Assembly: GCA_016934985.1 (NCBI GenBank) | Contig: JAFGRU010000019.1 | Span: 1-64,000 of the forward strand | From: Deltaproteobacteria bacterium | GTDB lineage: Bacteria > Desulfobacterota > Desulfuromonadia > Desulfuromonadales > JAAYDE01 | Direction: 5' to 3' | DNA: 64,000 nt | Shown here: one piece after another, positions 54,244-62,428 of the stretch | Layout: every line of letters begins with the position of its first letter | Numbering within the stretch: the first letter of the stretch is position 1 | Program-made: the position numbers and the translations under genes | The notes under the pieces: generated by a model | Database searches by the model: none | What the model was told of the DNA's origin: nothing | The model's input: the letters and a program-made list of their open reading frames with translations, nothing else

Positions 54244-55266
54244 ATGCGTGCTGAAGGGTTAGAAGGGATAGGAGATAGGGTTCGCGAATTAAGAGGAGAA
54301 ATGTCTCTTGAGGAAGCTGCACCAATTTTTGGTGTTAGCAAAAGCACTTTAGCAAGGTATGAACAAGGGGCAAGCTATCCGGATGCTGAATTTATATACA
54401 AATTACAGTCAAAAAGCGGTATTAGTCCGCTATGGTTAATATCTGGAATTGGGGATCCATTCCTTCATGAGGAAGTATGTGGATTTAAAGAACCTCCTAT
54501 AAAGTTAAACCCTAAAATTTATGAAAAGCGGCAAAAAATAAAAGAAAAAATTGACAAGGAATTTTTTATTCGTGTGGTTTTTGTAGTGGAAAATCTTTTA
54601 AGAGAAAAAAAGATCGAAATCCCTCTTTATCAGAAACTCCAAATCTACATTTATGTCTACGAAAAATGTCTTTCAAACAAAAGACATATTGATGAAGAGA
54701 TGATGAGGGAAGTAATTGCCATAGCGGCTCCTAACTCCTTTCTTTTGTATGAAGACAAGACCATAATTGATTTAGTGGAGCGTATTTTGCGTATTTACAA
54801 CCACGCTCCTTCCCGCCTAAAAGAAAGGAAGCGGGATGATTTATGGCAAGCTTTGGTCGAAAAATTTGATGCCTCTGGCTACCTGTTGCCAATCAGTCAA
54901 AAAGACCAGGTAATCCAGTGGCTTCATCAAAAACTTGAAGAAGTGAAACAAATGGAAGGCGTTAAAGATAAAGATGAGATTTTTGATATACATGACGATG
55001 ATGAAATAATGTCTCTAATTTTTAGCATTATGACCGCCCAGGGGGGCGAAGACGAAAGAAAAAGAGCAAAGGCAGCTGACGCTTTATGGGATGCATTAGG
55101 GAAGGATTTTGGTGATCCGGATCTTTTATTTCCAATTGGCCGCCGAGGCGAGGTGGTAAAATGGCTTCAAGAAAAATTACGAGAACTAAAGACTGAAAAG
55201 GTGGATAAAAAACTCAAAGACACGAAGGTTGTGAAAGATGGGGAAGAAGGGCCTGGATGGTTTTGA
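54244..55266 (+). CDS. XRE-type repressor of the element
   Basis: A 340-residue protein with an N-terminal XRE helix-turn-helix (GIGDRVRELRGEMSLEEAAP, FGVSKSTLARYEQG), followed by a helical domain without an S24 self-cleavage site. So it would not respond to RecA like LexA/CI. A repeated element (DLWQALVEKFDASG...LPIS and ALWDALGKDFGDPDLLFPIG, each followed by a GEVVKWL- or DQVIQWL-type helix) suggests two related C-terminal copies. The ATG at 54244 has GTGAGGG upstream. The gene is AT-rich compared with its neighbours, which suggests a separate origin. Confidence 0.85.
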   Translation: MRAEGLEGIGDRVRELRGEMSLEEAAPIFGVSKSTLARYEQGASYPDAEFIYKLQSKSGISPLWLISGIGDPFLHEEVCGFKEPPIKLNPKIYEKRQKIKEKIDKEFFIRVVFVVENLLREKKIEIPLYQKLQIYIYVYEKCLSNKRHIDEEMMREVIAIAAPNSFLLYEDKTIIDLVERILRIYNHAPSRLKERKRDDLWQALVEKFDASGYLLPISQKDQVIQWLHQKLEEVKQMEGVKDKDEIFDIHDDDEIMSLIFSIMTAQGGEDERKRAKAADALWDALGKDFGDPDLLFPIGRRGEVVKWLQEKLRELKTEKVDKKLKDTKVVKDGEEGPGWF

Positions 55267-55298
55267 GGTTGAACAGAAAAAGCTGAAAGAGGTCAGCG

Positions 55299-55703
55299 AT
55301 GAAGGTTTTAAAAAGTTTAGTTATCGTATTCCTTGGGCTTGCAGGAATTTATATGTTTTTATTGGAACCTGCTTTCGACAAGGTCATGCTGCCGAACACC
55401 TCCGAAGCCGTGTCTTACCAAGTGGTGAGCATGAACGATTTCAGCTTTCCAGGAAGAAAGAGGACAGAGTGGATCGTGGCCGCTGATGTCCCGTCTCCGG
55501 AAGCGATAAAACAAACAGCCACCAAGGCCGCAATAGATCTTCAGGAAAAAGATCATGCTCAGGTTGTAAGTATTTTTCTGGTCAGAAAACCCGGCGACCA
55601 GGACGGCCTTGCAAGAATGTCGTACGCTGTCGATGGGAAGGGAAATTCGGGCGAAGATAATTGGAAATGGAACTGGCTTCCTCTTCATGAAAGTGTCCGG
55701 TGA
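55299..55703 (+). CDS. Membrane-anchored or exported hypothetical protein next to the repressor
   Basis: A 134-residue protein with an N-terminal hydrophobic segment (VLKSLVIVFLGLAGIYMFLL) and a soluble part with EWIVAADVPSPEAIKQTA and VVSIFLVRKP, resembling small DUF4875-like proteins. It lies 33 bases behind the repressor in the same direction, so it would be made in the quiet state. Superinfection exclusion is a reasonable guess only. Confidence 0.6.
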   Translation: MKVLKSLVIVFLGLAGIYMFLLEPAFDKVMLPNTSEAVSYQVVSMNDFSFPGRKRTEWIVAADVPSPEAIKQTATKAAIDLQEKDHAQVVSIFLVRKPGDQDGLARMSYAVDGKGNSGEDNWKWNWLPLHESVR

Positions 55704-55828
55704 AAAACGCCTAGCTTTTCGTCGCGAAAATTGGCCGAAAATTCTCCTCAAAAAGCCCCTTCAAAAAAATCTTGAAAGTAAAGCATTTCGACCCCAACGT
55801 AAAGCATCTGTAAAGAATTGGAAATCAG

Positions 55829-55996
55829 ACTTATCGTAATTTGGGGAGAAAACTTATAACACCCCCCTAGTATCCCACCTCTGCGGGAATTCACAAAGAA
55901 CTGACTATTTTTGTATTTTTTATTGCCTTTACGAGTTTTCAGAAAAATGTGTCCACCAAAGGGCTAATAGTTATCGTATAGATAACAATCGCAACA
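55829..55996 (-). repeat. Right-edge transposase-binding repeats of the Mu-like element
   Basis: On the minus strand: ACGATAAC beginning at 55977, TTATAAGTTTT beginning at 55859 and ACGATAAGT beginning at 55837. The last two are 22 bases apart. The outermost lies 19 bases from TG (complement of CA at 55995-55996), the same distance as at the left edge. This mirrors Mu L1 and L2-L3. Confidence 0.6.
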
Positions 55997-56271
55997 AATC
56001 TGTCGAGCCCTAATTATTCCGTTGTTTTTTATATAGTTATCCGTTTAACTTTTTTATTTTCCGTCCCCTTAATCGCCATACAAAAAGCCCGAAATTTTTC
56101 TTTTCAGCCAATACCATTTTCATCAGCGCTATTTTTTGAGAAATTTTGCAAACATCAGTCCCTGTCTCGGCAGACCAACCCGCATAAGATTTTTAATAAC
56201 CAACTCTAACCAAACAGACAAAAAAGGACGATCTGATCTGATTCCCATTTCCTTTTTCCAGGGGCACACAA

Positions 56272-56307
56272 AAAAATGCCCGGACAAAAAATTGTCCGGG
56301 CATTTTT
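56272..56307. terminator. Bidirectional terminator after nrdG
   Basis: AAAAATGCCCGGACAA (56272-56287) pairs perfectly with TTGTCCGGGCATTTTT (56292-56307) with a short loop and T-runs in both directions. Confidence 0.9.
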
Positions 56308-56490
56308 AACCCTGGAAAAACCATCGGAATTCTTCCAGAAAAGACTCCAGTAAATTTAAAGTTGGAAATAATAACGAGAAACTTAAGAAATTAAGCCCTG
56401 GGAATAGGTATATTCCATTCGGAGTGCATTGAAAGGTTAACTGAAGTCAGACAAAAAAGCGGTGGAATTTTTTCTTTCAAACAACAATTT

Positions 56491-57186
56491 TCATACTCCA
56501 CGCAGGCTAACGGAATTGGCATACCGCTGTCCAATCCCAACAAATTCTTTAAGTTTGGAGTATGAATGGGGTTCTAAGTCTTGATACTTCTCTTCAAGAG
56601 CGTGGGAAGCCACAAATTGCTGCAAAACCCACAAACCGGCGCCCTTAAGTGCTTCTCCAATGGCAAGGATATCCTCGGTTTCCACTAAATTGGGTACACA
56701 GGTGGTGCGAAACTCGTACTCTATCTTCCCTTCTACAAGAATACGAATGCTTTCCAAAAGGTTATCAATCTTTACGGGCTGGTTATGAAGTTCCCCGTAA
56801 CGCTGGGGTGCGGTCTTTAAATCCATCGCAACAAAATCGACAAGGTCCCGGGAAACGAGACCCTCAAGACAACACGGAAGAAGACCATTAGTGTCAAGCT
56901 TGACTTTAAGACCCAATTTCTTTATTTCCCGGAGCAATTCTCCCAGTTCGGGATTAATTGTCGGCTCGCCACCGGAAACCACCACGCCATCGATAAACTT
57001 TCGACGCTGTTCCAGTTCACCGAGAATGAACTCCATAGGATAATCGGGATACTGATCAGGTTCGAGAACCAAACCGGGGTTATGACAAAAAGGACAGGTA
57101 AGATTGCAGCCACCCAAAAAAAGCAGAGAAGCAATCTTCCCTGGATAATCGAGGAGGCTGGTGCCCTGGAAACCTTTAATCGCCAT
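56491..57186 (-). CDS. nrdG: Anaerobic ribonucleotide reductase activating enzyme NrdG
   Basis: A radical-SAM activase that puts the glycyl radical on NrdD. In 231 residues: CNLTCPFCHNP (CxxxCxxC, about residues 27-33), SGGEPTINPEL and a helical C-terminus. Members this long belong to the NrdG2-type group. Its start overlaps the end of the small gene carrying the glycyl-radical motif by 11 bases. It is last in the nrdD operon and followed by a strong terminator. Confidence 0.93.
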   Translation of the reverse strand: MAIKGFQGTSLLDYPGKIASLLFLGGCNLTCPFCHNPGLVLEPDQYPDYPMEFILGELEQRRKFIDGVVVSGGEPTINPELGELLREIKKLGLKVKLDTNGLLPCCLEGLVSRDLVDFVAMDLKTAPQRYGELHNQPVKIDNLLESIRILVEGKIEYEFRTTCVPNLVETEDILAIGEALKGAGLWVLQQFVASHALEEKYQDLEPHSYSKLKEFVGIGQRYANSVSLRGV

Positions 57187-57334
57187 TTTCCCCCATACCC
57201 TGAGAGCTTTTCAGAACAAACTCACGGCGTTCCTGAAACTCTTCCTTCTTCCCCTTGTTCCACTGCTGAACGGGACGGAAAAAACCGCAAACCCTTGAGT
57301 AAACCTCCGTTTTTTCATTACATTTCTTTGCCAT
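57176..57334 (-). CDS. Separate glycyl-radical domain of the anaerobic ribonucleotide reductase
   Basis: A 52-residue protein with TEVYSRVCGFFRPVQQWNKG then KKEEFQERREF. The block RVCGFF-x-PVxxWNxGK is the C-terminal glycyl-radical segment of NrdD, with Gly17 as the radical site. The large subunit at 57382 ends before this segment, so the enzyme appears to be made as two chains. GGGGGAG six bases before the ATG gives it its own ribosome site. It is cotranscribed with nrdD and overlaps nrdG. Confidence 0.85.
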   Translation of the reverse strand: MAKKCNEKTEVYSRVCGFFRPVQQWNKGKKEEFQERREFVLKSSQGMGENGD

Positions 57335-57381
57335 TGATCTCCCCCGATTTAATTAAATAAGCAAAACAAATAATAAGCCGG

Positions 57382-59370
57382 TCAAGCCGCCTGCCAATCC
57401 TGGTTGTTGGGGCAGGAAAAATGTTCCCCCGGAATATAGCCATGCACCGGACAAATGGTAAATGTTGGACTGATGGTGAAATAAGGCAGATGAAAGTTTT
57501 CAGCAATACGTTTAACCAGAAGCCGGGCGCTGCGCCAATCTTCAAGACGCTCGCCAAGGAAACCATGGAATACCGTCCCCCCGGTATAAAGAGCCTGCAG
57601 AGGGTCCTGGTGGTTGAGGGCTTCAAAGATATCCTCGGTGCAGCCGACAGGCAGATGGGTGGAGTTGGTATAATAGGGTTCGCCACGCCCGGCAGTCATA
57701 ATGTCGGGGTACATTTGACGGTCTCTGCTCGCCAGACGGAAACTGGTCCCTTCACCAGGGGTCGCCTCAAGGTTAAAAAGGCTTCCGGCCTCTTCCTGGA
57801 AGATTTCAAGCTGCTTGCGCATAAAATTGAGGGTCTCGGTGGCAAGGGCGTGACCTTCCTTGGTTTCGATACCGGCACCGAGGAGGTTTTGACAAGCTTC
57901 GTTCATACCGATCAAGCCGATGGTTGAGAAATGGTTATCCCAATACTGCCCGCGCTGGGACCGAATATCACCCAGATAAAAACGACTGAAGGGATAAAGA
58001 CCGTCTTCGGTAAAACGCTCAAGCTGTTTGCGTTTGATAACCAGGGATTCAGCCGCCAGCTTCATCAGTTCTCCGATACGGCCGAAAAATTCGTCTTTAC
58101 CGTCGGAATTGTAAGCGGCGCGCGGAAGGTTCAGAGTTACCACACCGATGGAACCCGTCAGTGGGTTGGACCCGAAAAGACCGCCGCCCCGGCGCCGTAA
58201 TTCCCTGTTGTCGAGACGCAGTCGGCAGCACATGGAGCGGGCATCCTCCGGGTCCATGTCCGAGTTGATAAAATTGCTGAAATAGGGAATGCCATACTTA
58301 GCGGTCATCTCCCAGATGGGCTGGAAGCGCTGGCTGTCCCAGTCAAGTTTGGAGGTGATATTATAGGTCGGAATCGGAAAGGAAAAAATCCGCCCTGAAT
58401 AGTCCCCCTGCATCATTACCTCGCAGAAGGCACGATTGAACATATCCATCTCGACCTGGAAATCACCGTAACATTCGTCCATGAGCATGCCGCCAATGAT
58501 AACCGCTTCTTTGGCCATGTTTCCCGGCGGGGTCATGTCGAAAGTGACATTGGTGAAAGGGGTCTGAAACCCGACACGCGTCGGCACGTTCATATTGAAA
58601 ATAAACTCTTGAACCGCCTGTTTGACCTCGGAATAGCTGAGCTTGTCATAGCGGATATAAGGTGCCAGCAAAGTATCGAAGTTGGCAAAAGCCTGAGCCC
58701 CGGCCGCTTCGCCCTGCAAGGTATAGAAGAAGTTTACCGCCTGCCCCAAGGCCGTGCGAAAATGCCGGGGAGGCGCACTCTGGACCTTGCCGTAGGCACC
58801 GGCGAACCCCTTGAGAAGGAGGTCTTTGAGATCCCAACCGCAGCAGTAAACGGACAACATACCCAAGTCGTGGATATGGAAATCCCCTTGTATATGGGCA
58901 TTGGCAATGTACGATGGGTAAATTTTGTTGAGCCAGTAATTGCTGGTGATATTGGAAGCAATGTGGTTGTTAAGGCCCTGAAGCGAGTAGCCCATATTGG
59001 CGTTTTCATTGACCCGCCAGTCCTCCTGGGTGAGATAGGAGTCAATCGCTTCGATTGACTTTTTCATGAACTCGCGGGTTTCGCGCAGAGCTTCGTGTTG
59101 CTTGCGGTAGACAATATAGCACTTGGCTACCTTGGCGTGGCCGTTTTCAATAAGGCATTTTTCAACCAGGTCCTGAACATTTTCTACCGTAGGTATGCGT
59201 TCGTCCTTGGAGAAAACTTCAAGTATGCCCACCACCTGGCGGGCAATGGCCCTGGCCTTATCCATATCCTCGCCACCGACGGCGCGGACGGCCTTGATGA
59301 TGGCATCGGCAATCTTATTTTCCTCAAAAGGTACGAGTCGACCATCTCTTTTGCGGATGAACTGCAACAT
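57382..59370 (-). CDS. nrdD: Anaerobic ribonucleoside-triphosphate reductase, large chain NrdD
   Basis: Reduces NTPs to dNTPs without oxygen. In 662 residues: an ATP-cone (about 1-95, IRKRDGRLVPFEENKIADAI), then the ten-stranded barrel with TSNYWLNKIYPSYIANAHIQ, FHIHDLGMLSVYC, NVTFDMTPP and RSMCCRLRLD. It ends at CPVHGYIPGEHFSCPNNQD, the start of the zinc-binding tail; the second CxxC and the glycyl-radical segment are missing from this chain and the latter is supplied by the next gene. GGAGG is upstream. Tandem NrdR-like boxes precede it. Confidence 0.95.
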   Translation of the reverse strand: MLQFIRKRDGRLVPFEENKIADAIIKAVRAVGGEDMDKARAIARQVVGILEVFSKDERIPTVENVQDLVEKCLIENGHAKVAKCYIVYRKQHEALRETREFMKKSIEAIDSYLTQEDWRVNENANMGYSLQGLNNHIASNITSNYWLNKIYPSYIANAHIQGDFHIHDLGMLSVYCCGWDLKDLLLKGFAGAYGKVQSAPPRHFRTALGQAVNFFYTLQGEAAGAQAFANFDTLLAPYIRYDKLSYSEVKQAVQEFIFNMNVPTRVGFQTPFTNVTFDMTPPGNMAKEAVIIGGMLMDECYGDFQVEMDMFNRAFCEVMMQGDYSGRIFSFPIPTYNITSKLDWDSQRFQPIWEMTAKYGIPYFSNFINSDMDPEDARSMCCRLRLDNRELRRRGGGLFGSNPLTGSIGVVTLNLPRAAYNSDGKDEFFGRIGELMKLAAESLVIKRKQLERFTEDGLYPFSRFYLGDIRSQRGQYWDNHFSTIGLIGMNEACQNLLGAGIETKEGHALATETLNFMRKQLEIFQEEAGSLFNLEATPGEGTSFRLASRDRQMYPDIMTAGRGEPYYTNSTHLPVGCTEDIFEALNHQDPLQALYTGGTVFHGFLGERLEDWRSARLLVKRIAENFHLPYFTISPTFTICPVHGYIPGEHFSCPNNQDWQAA

Positions 59371-59475
59371 ACCGAGCCTCCATCGATAGGGAAAGTAAGG
59401 CTTTTACAATTATCCTCTATTCATCAATAATTGTTGACTACTCTAGCATATTGTTTCATAGAGTCAAGCCATAAA

Positions 59476-59522
59476 ACACTAGATATTGTTTTTGCAATTT
59501 TTGTCACCACAACATATTGTTA
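59476..59522 (-). promoter_or_regulatory. Tandem NrdR-like boxes upstream of nrdD
   Basis: ACACTAGATATTGTTT (59476-59491) and CCACAACATATTGTTA (59507-59522) both fit the acaCwAtATaTwGtgt consensus and are exactly 31 bases apart (three helical turns), as expected for NrdR. A half-copy ATATTGTT is at 59448. They lie 106-152 bases before the nrdD start and also upstream of nikR on the other strand. Confidence 0.65.
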
Positions 59523-59637
59523 ATAATCTGTTGGCAGACTGTGGATAACCAGGGGATTAATTGTGCATGGTAATTAACTTGATTTGTTAAATCCCCTATG
59601 TTAAAGGAAAAACATCAACTTAATAATGAGAGGTGCC

Positions 59638-60057
59638 ATGTCCGAGCTGACCCGATTTGGAATTTCTATTGACGACCGACTTTTAAAACTTTTCGACGAC
59701 CTTATTTCAAAAAAAGGTTATGTCAATCGTTCGGAAGCAATTCGTGACCTTATTCGTAAAGCCCTGGTGGAAGAGCAGGCCGGCAAAGAAGAAGAAGAAA
59801 TCATCGGCACAATCACCCTGGTTTACAATCACCATACACGCGAGCTTTCGGAAAACCTGACCGACCGTCAGCATTCCCACCATGATCTGGTCCTTTCCGC
59901 TCTTCATGTCCACCTTGATGCGGAAAACTGCCTGGAAGTCATTGTCGTCAAAGGCAAGGCCAAAACCGTGCGTCACCTTGCCGATGGCCTCATTGGAACC
60001 CGAGGCGTTAAACACGGCAAGCTTGTCACCACCACCACAGGGAAAGACCTGCTCTGA
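59638..60057 (+). CDS. nikR: Nickel-responsive regulator NikR
   Basis: A 139-residue ribbon-helix-helix repressor. The N-terminal DNA-binding strand is [20 protein letters not shown]; the C-terminal nickel-binding ACT-like domain has [15 protein letters not shown] and [11 protein letters not shown], which supply the His and Cys ligands. GAGAGG before the ATG at 59638. It precedes the nickel uptake operon and very likely controls it. No clear NikR dyad was identified in 60058-60203. Confidence 0.95.
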   Translation: MSELTRFGISIDDRLLKLFDDLISKKGYVNRSEAIRDLIRKALVEEQAGKEEEEIIGTITLVYNHHTRELSENLTDRQHSHHDLVLSALHVHLDAENCLEVIVVKGKAKTVRHLADGLIGTRGVKHGKLVTTTTGKDLL

Positions 60058-60203
60058 TTTATCCCATAAATAATAAAAAGGGTTTTAAGCAGAATTATAG
60101 GTAGCATGTTTTTTGTTTTCTTATTCATTTATTGCTATTATTAATTTTTCCTGGTACAACACTCCTGCTTTTTGGTAATTTTTTTTACTACAGGAGGATT
60201 AAC

Positions 60204-60983
60204 ATGAAAAAAATGCTGTTTCTGAATTTGTTCTCTATTTTGTTGTTTATCGCTCTGGCCGCTCCTGCCCTTGCCCACTTCGGTATGCTTATCCCTTCAG
60301 ATTCAATGGTCATGCAGCAAGACCCTAGAACGGTAAAAGTTGAAGCATCTTTCTCCCATCCTTTTGAAAGGGTTGGGATGACCCTGGAAAAACCCAAGGT
60401 ATTGGGTGTTTTTGTTAACGGAGAAAAAACCAGCCTCTTGAATCAGCTCTCAGAAACTAAAATTATGGATCAGAAATCCTGGTCCCTTGATTTTCCTGTC
60501 AAAAGACCTGGCGTTTATCAGTTTTTCATGGAGCCCCAGCCCTACTGGGAGCCTGCGGAAGACTGCTTTATCATCCATTATACAAAAACTTTTGTCGGCG
60601 CCTTCGGGGATGAAGAAGGTTGGGATGAGGAAATCGGCCTGAGAACCGAAATCATTCCTCTGACCCGCCCCATCGGGCTTTACGCCGGCAACAATTTCCA
60701 GGGAATTGTCAAACTTGACGGCAAGGCCGTGCCTTTTGCCGAAGTTGAGGTGGAATTCTACAATAGGGAAGGTTCCGCCGATACTCCCAGCGAATATATG
60801 ATCACCCAGGTGGTCAAGGCTGACGCCAACGGGGTTTTCACCTACACGCCGCCCAAAGCCGGATGGTGGGGATTTGCCGCCCTCAATACCGCGCCGGAAA
60901 AAATGACGTTTGAGGGCACGGAAAAAGATGTGGAACTTGGAGCTGTCCTGTGGGTAGAATTTGTTAGCTGGAAAACAAAGTGA
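60204..60983 (+). CDS. nikK: NikK-like periplasmic DUF4198 protein
   Basis: A 259-residue exported protein: signal peptide to about residue 23 ([15 protein letters not shown]), then a DUF4198 beta-sandwich ([51 protein letters not shown]). In nickel ECF-type systems such a protein accompanies NikMLQO and probably gathers nickel. The mature N-terminus begins with His. AGGAGG precedes the ATG. Confidence 0.82.
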   Translation: MKKMLFLNLFSILLFIALAAPALAHFGMLIPSDSMVMQQDPRTVKVEASFSHPFERVGMTLEKPKVLGVFVNGEKTSLLNQLSETKIMDQKSWSLDFPVKRPGVYQFFMEPQPYWEPAEDCFIIHYTKTFVGAFGDEEGWDEEIGLRTEIIPLTRPIGLYAGNNFQGIVKLDGKAVPFAEVEVEFYNREGSADTPSEYMITQVVKADANGVFTYTPPKAGWWGFAALNTAPEKMTFEGTEKDVELGAVLWVEFVSWKTK

Positions 60984-61049
60984 TTTTCCCCGCGCATTAA
61001 AAAATAATTCAGCGCGACCTGTTCTTTGAATCGCACTCTAAAATATCCA

Positions 61050-61083
61050 AGGCCGAACCGGTTGCCAACAACAGGTTCGGCCT
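61050..61083 (+). other. Perfect 10-bp hairpin between nikK and nikM
   Basis: AGGCCGAACC (61050-61059) and GGTTCGGCCT (61074-61083) enclose a 14-base loop. No T-run follows, so it is more likely a processing or stability element that sets nikK and nikM levels than a full terminator. Confidence 0.55.
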
Positions 61084-61121
61084 CAACTTAATATACTTTT
61101 TTGAAGAAGTTTGAGACAACC

Positions 61122-61739
61122 ATGCACATTTCCGAAGGCGTTCTTTCCGGCCCGGTGTTGATCAGCGGGATGGCCATGGCCGCAGCTGGTACGGCTATCG
61201 GCCTGAAGAAACTCGATTTTGACCGCATCGGCCAGGCCGGCATTCTTTCCGCCTCCTTTTTTGTCGCATCCCTGGTGCATGTTCCCCTGGGCCCCTCCAA
61301 CGTCCACCTGATAATGAACGGCATGGTCGGCCTCCTTCTCGGCTGGAGTGCTTTCCCGGCGATTCTCGTCGCTTTGCTGCTCCAAGCCATTCTTTTTCAA
61401 TATGGCGGCATCACCACCCTCGGGGTCAATACCGTCATCATGGCGGTACCGGCCATCATGGGGCACTATCTTTTTCGCACCGTCGTTCGCATCAAACCCC
61501 AGGCCATCCTTCCCGCCGCTTTTATAGCAGGGCTCATGGGTGTTTTTCTGGCCGGATGCCTCGCTGCCCTGGCCCTGATATCCGCCAGCGAGAATTTTAT
61601 CGAAGCAGCCATTCTCCTTGCCACGGCTCACCTGCCGATCATGATCATTGAGGGGATTATCACAGCGTTTTGTGTCGCATTTTTAAGAAAGGTTCAACCG
61701 GGAATGATACCCGTAGCAACCGGAGAAAAGCATTCATGA
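61122..61739 (+). CDS. nikM: Nickel-specific ECF transporter subunit NikM (CbiM family)
   Basis: The substrate-specific membrane component, 205 residues, with five to six membrane segments. The N-terminus MHISEG is the defining metal-binding start of the CbiM/NikM group (His2). LGPSNVHLIMNGMVGLLLGW and LATAHLPIMIIEG are family signatures. I chose the ATG at 61122 because the metal ligands depend on the free N-terminus. Nickel rather than cobalt is inferred from nikR and the NikK/L partners. Confidence 0.92.
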   Translation: MHISEGVLSGPVLISGMAMAAAGTAIGLKKLDFDRIGQAGILSASFFVASLVHVPLGPSNVHLIMNGMVGLLLGWSAFPAILVALLLQAILFQYGGITTLGVNTVIMAVPAIMGHYLFRTVVRIKPQAILPAAFIAGLMGVFLAGCLAALALISASENFIEAAILLATAHLPIMIIEGIITAFCVAFLRKVQPGMIPVATGEKHS

Positions 61740-62338
61740 TCCATCAAAAACTAAGAATCGACCTGAAGTCTTTAACCATAACCGCCTTTGTAATTTTTAT
61801 TATTTCGTTCGCCGCTTCGGCACAGGCACATCGAGTCACCATTTTTGCCTGGGTCGACGGCGACACAATTTTCACGGAAAGTAAATTCGGCAATGGTCAG
61901 GCTGTCAAAGGTGGCAAGGTCCTGGTTTCAGATGAAGCAGGCAATCAGCTCCTGGCAGGCGAAACCGATGACAATGGTGAATTTTCTTTTGCCATCCCGC
62001 AAAAAAGCGCTTTAAAAATCGTCCTAAATGCCACTATGGGCCACCGGGCCGAATGGTATGTCCCTCTCAGTGAAATTACCGGTAAAGAAACCATTCCCCC
62101 CGAAAAAAGTGTGTCATCTGAAACCGGACCGAAATCCCAACCACCTTTAGCTGCACCTGTTTCCACCCATGATTTGGAAAACATTGTGGAAAAGGTCCTC
62201 GACCGGAAGCTCAAACCTGTAAACCGCATGCTCGCCGAAATCCAGCACCCCGGTCCCTCCTTTCGCGATATTTTTGGCGGTATCGGTTATATTTTCGGCT
62301 TGATGGGTGTCGGCGCATGGTTTCGCTATCGCAAATAG
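61736..62338 (+). CDS. nikL: NikL-like transporter accessory protein
   Basis: A 200-residue protein: signal/membrane segment (about 14-31, FVIFIISFAASAQA), a carboxypeptidase-regulatory-like beta domain (GGKVLVSDEAGNQLLAGET), a Pro-rich linker and a C-terminal membrane helix (GYIFGLMGVGAWFRY). This is the layout of NikL/NikN-type partners of NikM. Its ATG overlaps the nikM stop (61736-61739). Confidence 0.82.
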   Translation: MIHQKLRIDLKSLTITAFVIFIISFAASAQAHRVTIFAWVDGDTIFTESKFGNGQAVKGGKVLVSDEAGNQLLAGETDDNGEFSFAIPQKSALKIVLNATMGHRAEWYVPLSEITGKETIPPEKSVSSETGPKSQPPLAAPVSTHDLENIVEKVLDRKLKPVNRMLAEIQHPGPSFRDIFGGIGYIFGLMGVGAWFRYRK

Positions 62339-62428
62339 GCCCTGCCATGGTAGTAAAAGACCAATCAATGCGGCCGAACCACTAATAAAAACGACAAATT
62401 ACTTTTCAAATCAAAAACTTCAGCCCAC

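Larger units (their letters stand above)
40532..55996. mobile_element. Compact Mu-like transposable element
   Basis: About 15.5 kb inserted between lepB and nrdG. Early genes run leftward from 54120: Ner-like, MuA, MuB, GemA, Mor; then a protease-capsid fusion, tail chaperone pair, tape measure and a DNA-binding gene. The repressor diverges at 54244. Repeats of the ACGATAA type lie at both edges. Ends are proposed at TG (40532) and CA (55996) from equal spacing to the outermost repeat; a matching five-base target duplication was not found (CATGG and AATCT). No terminase, portal, tube, baseplate, fibre or lysis gene was recognised. All frames are intact. Confidence 0.85.
55704..56490. other. 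Gap holding the right edge of the element and the nrdG terminator
   Basis: A 787-base stretch without a credible gene. It holds the transposase repeats (55829-55977), the proposed end at 55996, and the nrdG terminator (56272-56307). GTTATC-N5-GATAAC at 55970-55986 is a palindrome over the outermost repeat. Sequence between 55997 and 56271 shows nothing recognisable. Confidence 0.6.

Noticed and set aside
40532-55996. Anti-phage defence or toxin-antitoxin genes in the element
   Set aside because: None of the small genes shows motifs of known nucleases, toxins or antitoxins; only the gene at 55299 is a vague candidate.
40527-56001. Five-base target duplication flanking the Mu-like element
   Set aside because: CATGG and AATCT at the proposed ends do not match, and no other nearby TG/CA pair gave matching flanks.
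60058-60203. NikR operator or metal riboswitch before nikK
   Set aside because: No dyad of the GTGTTAC/GTAACAC or GTATGA/TCATAC type and no conserved riboswitch fold could be seen.
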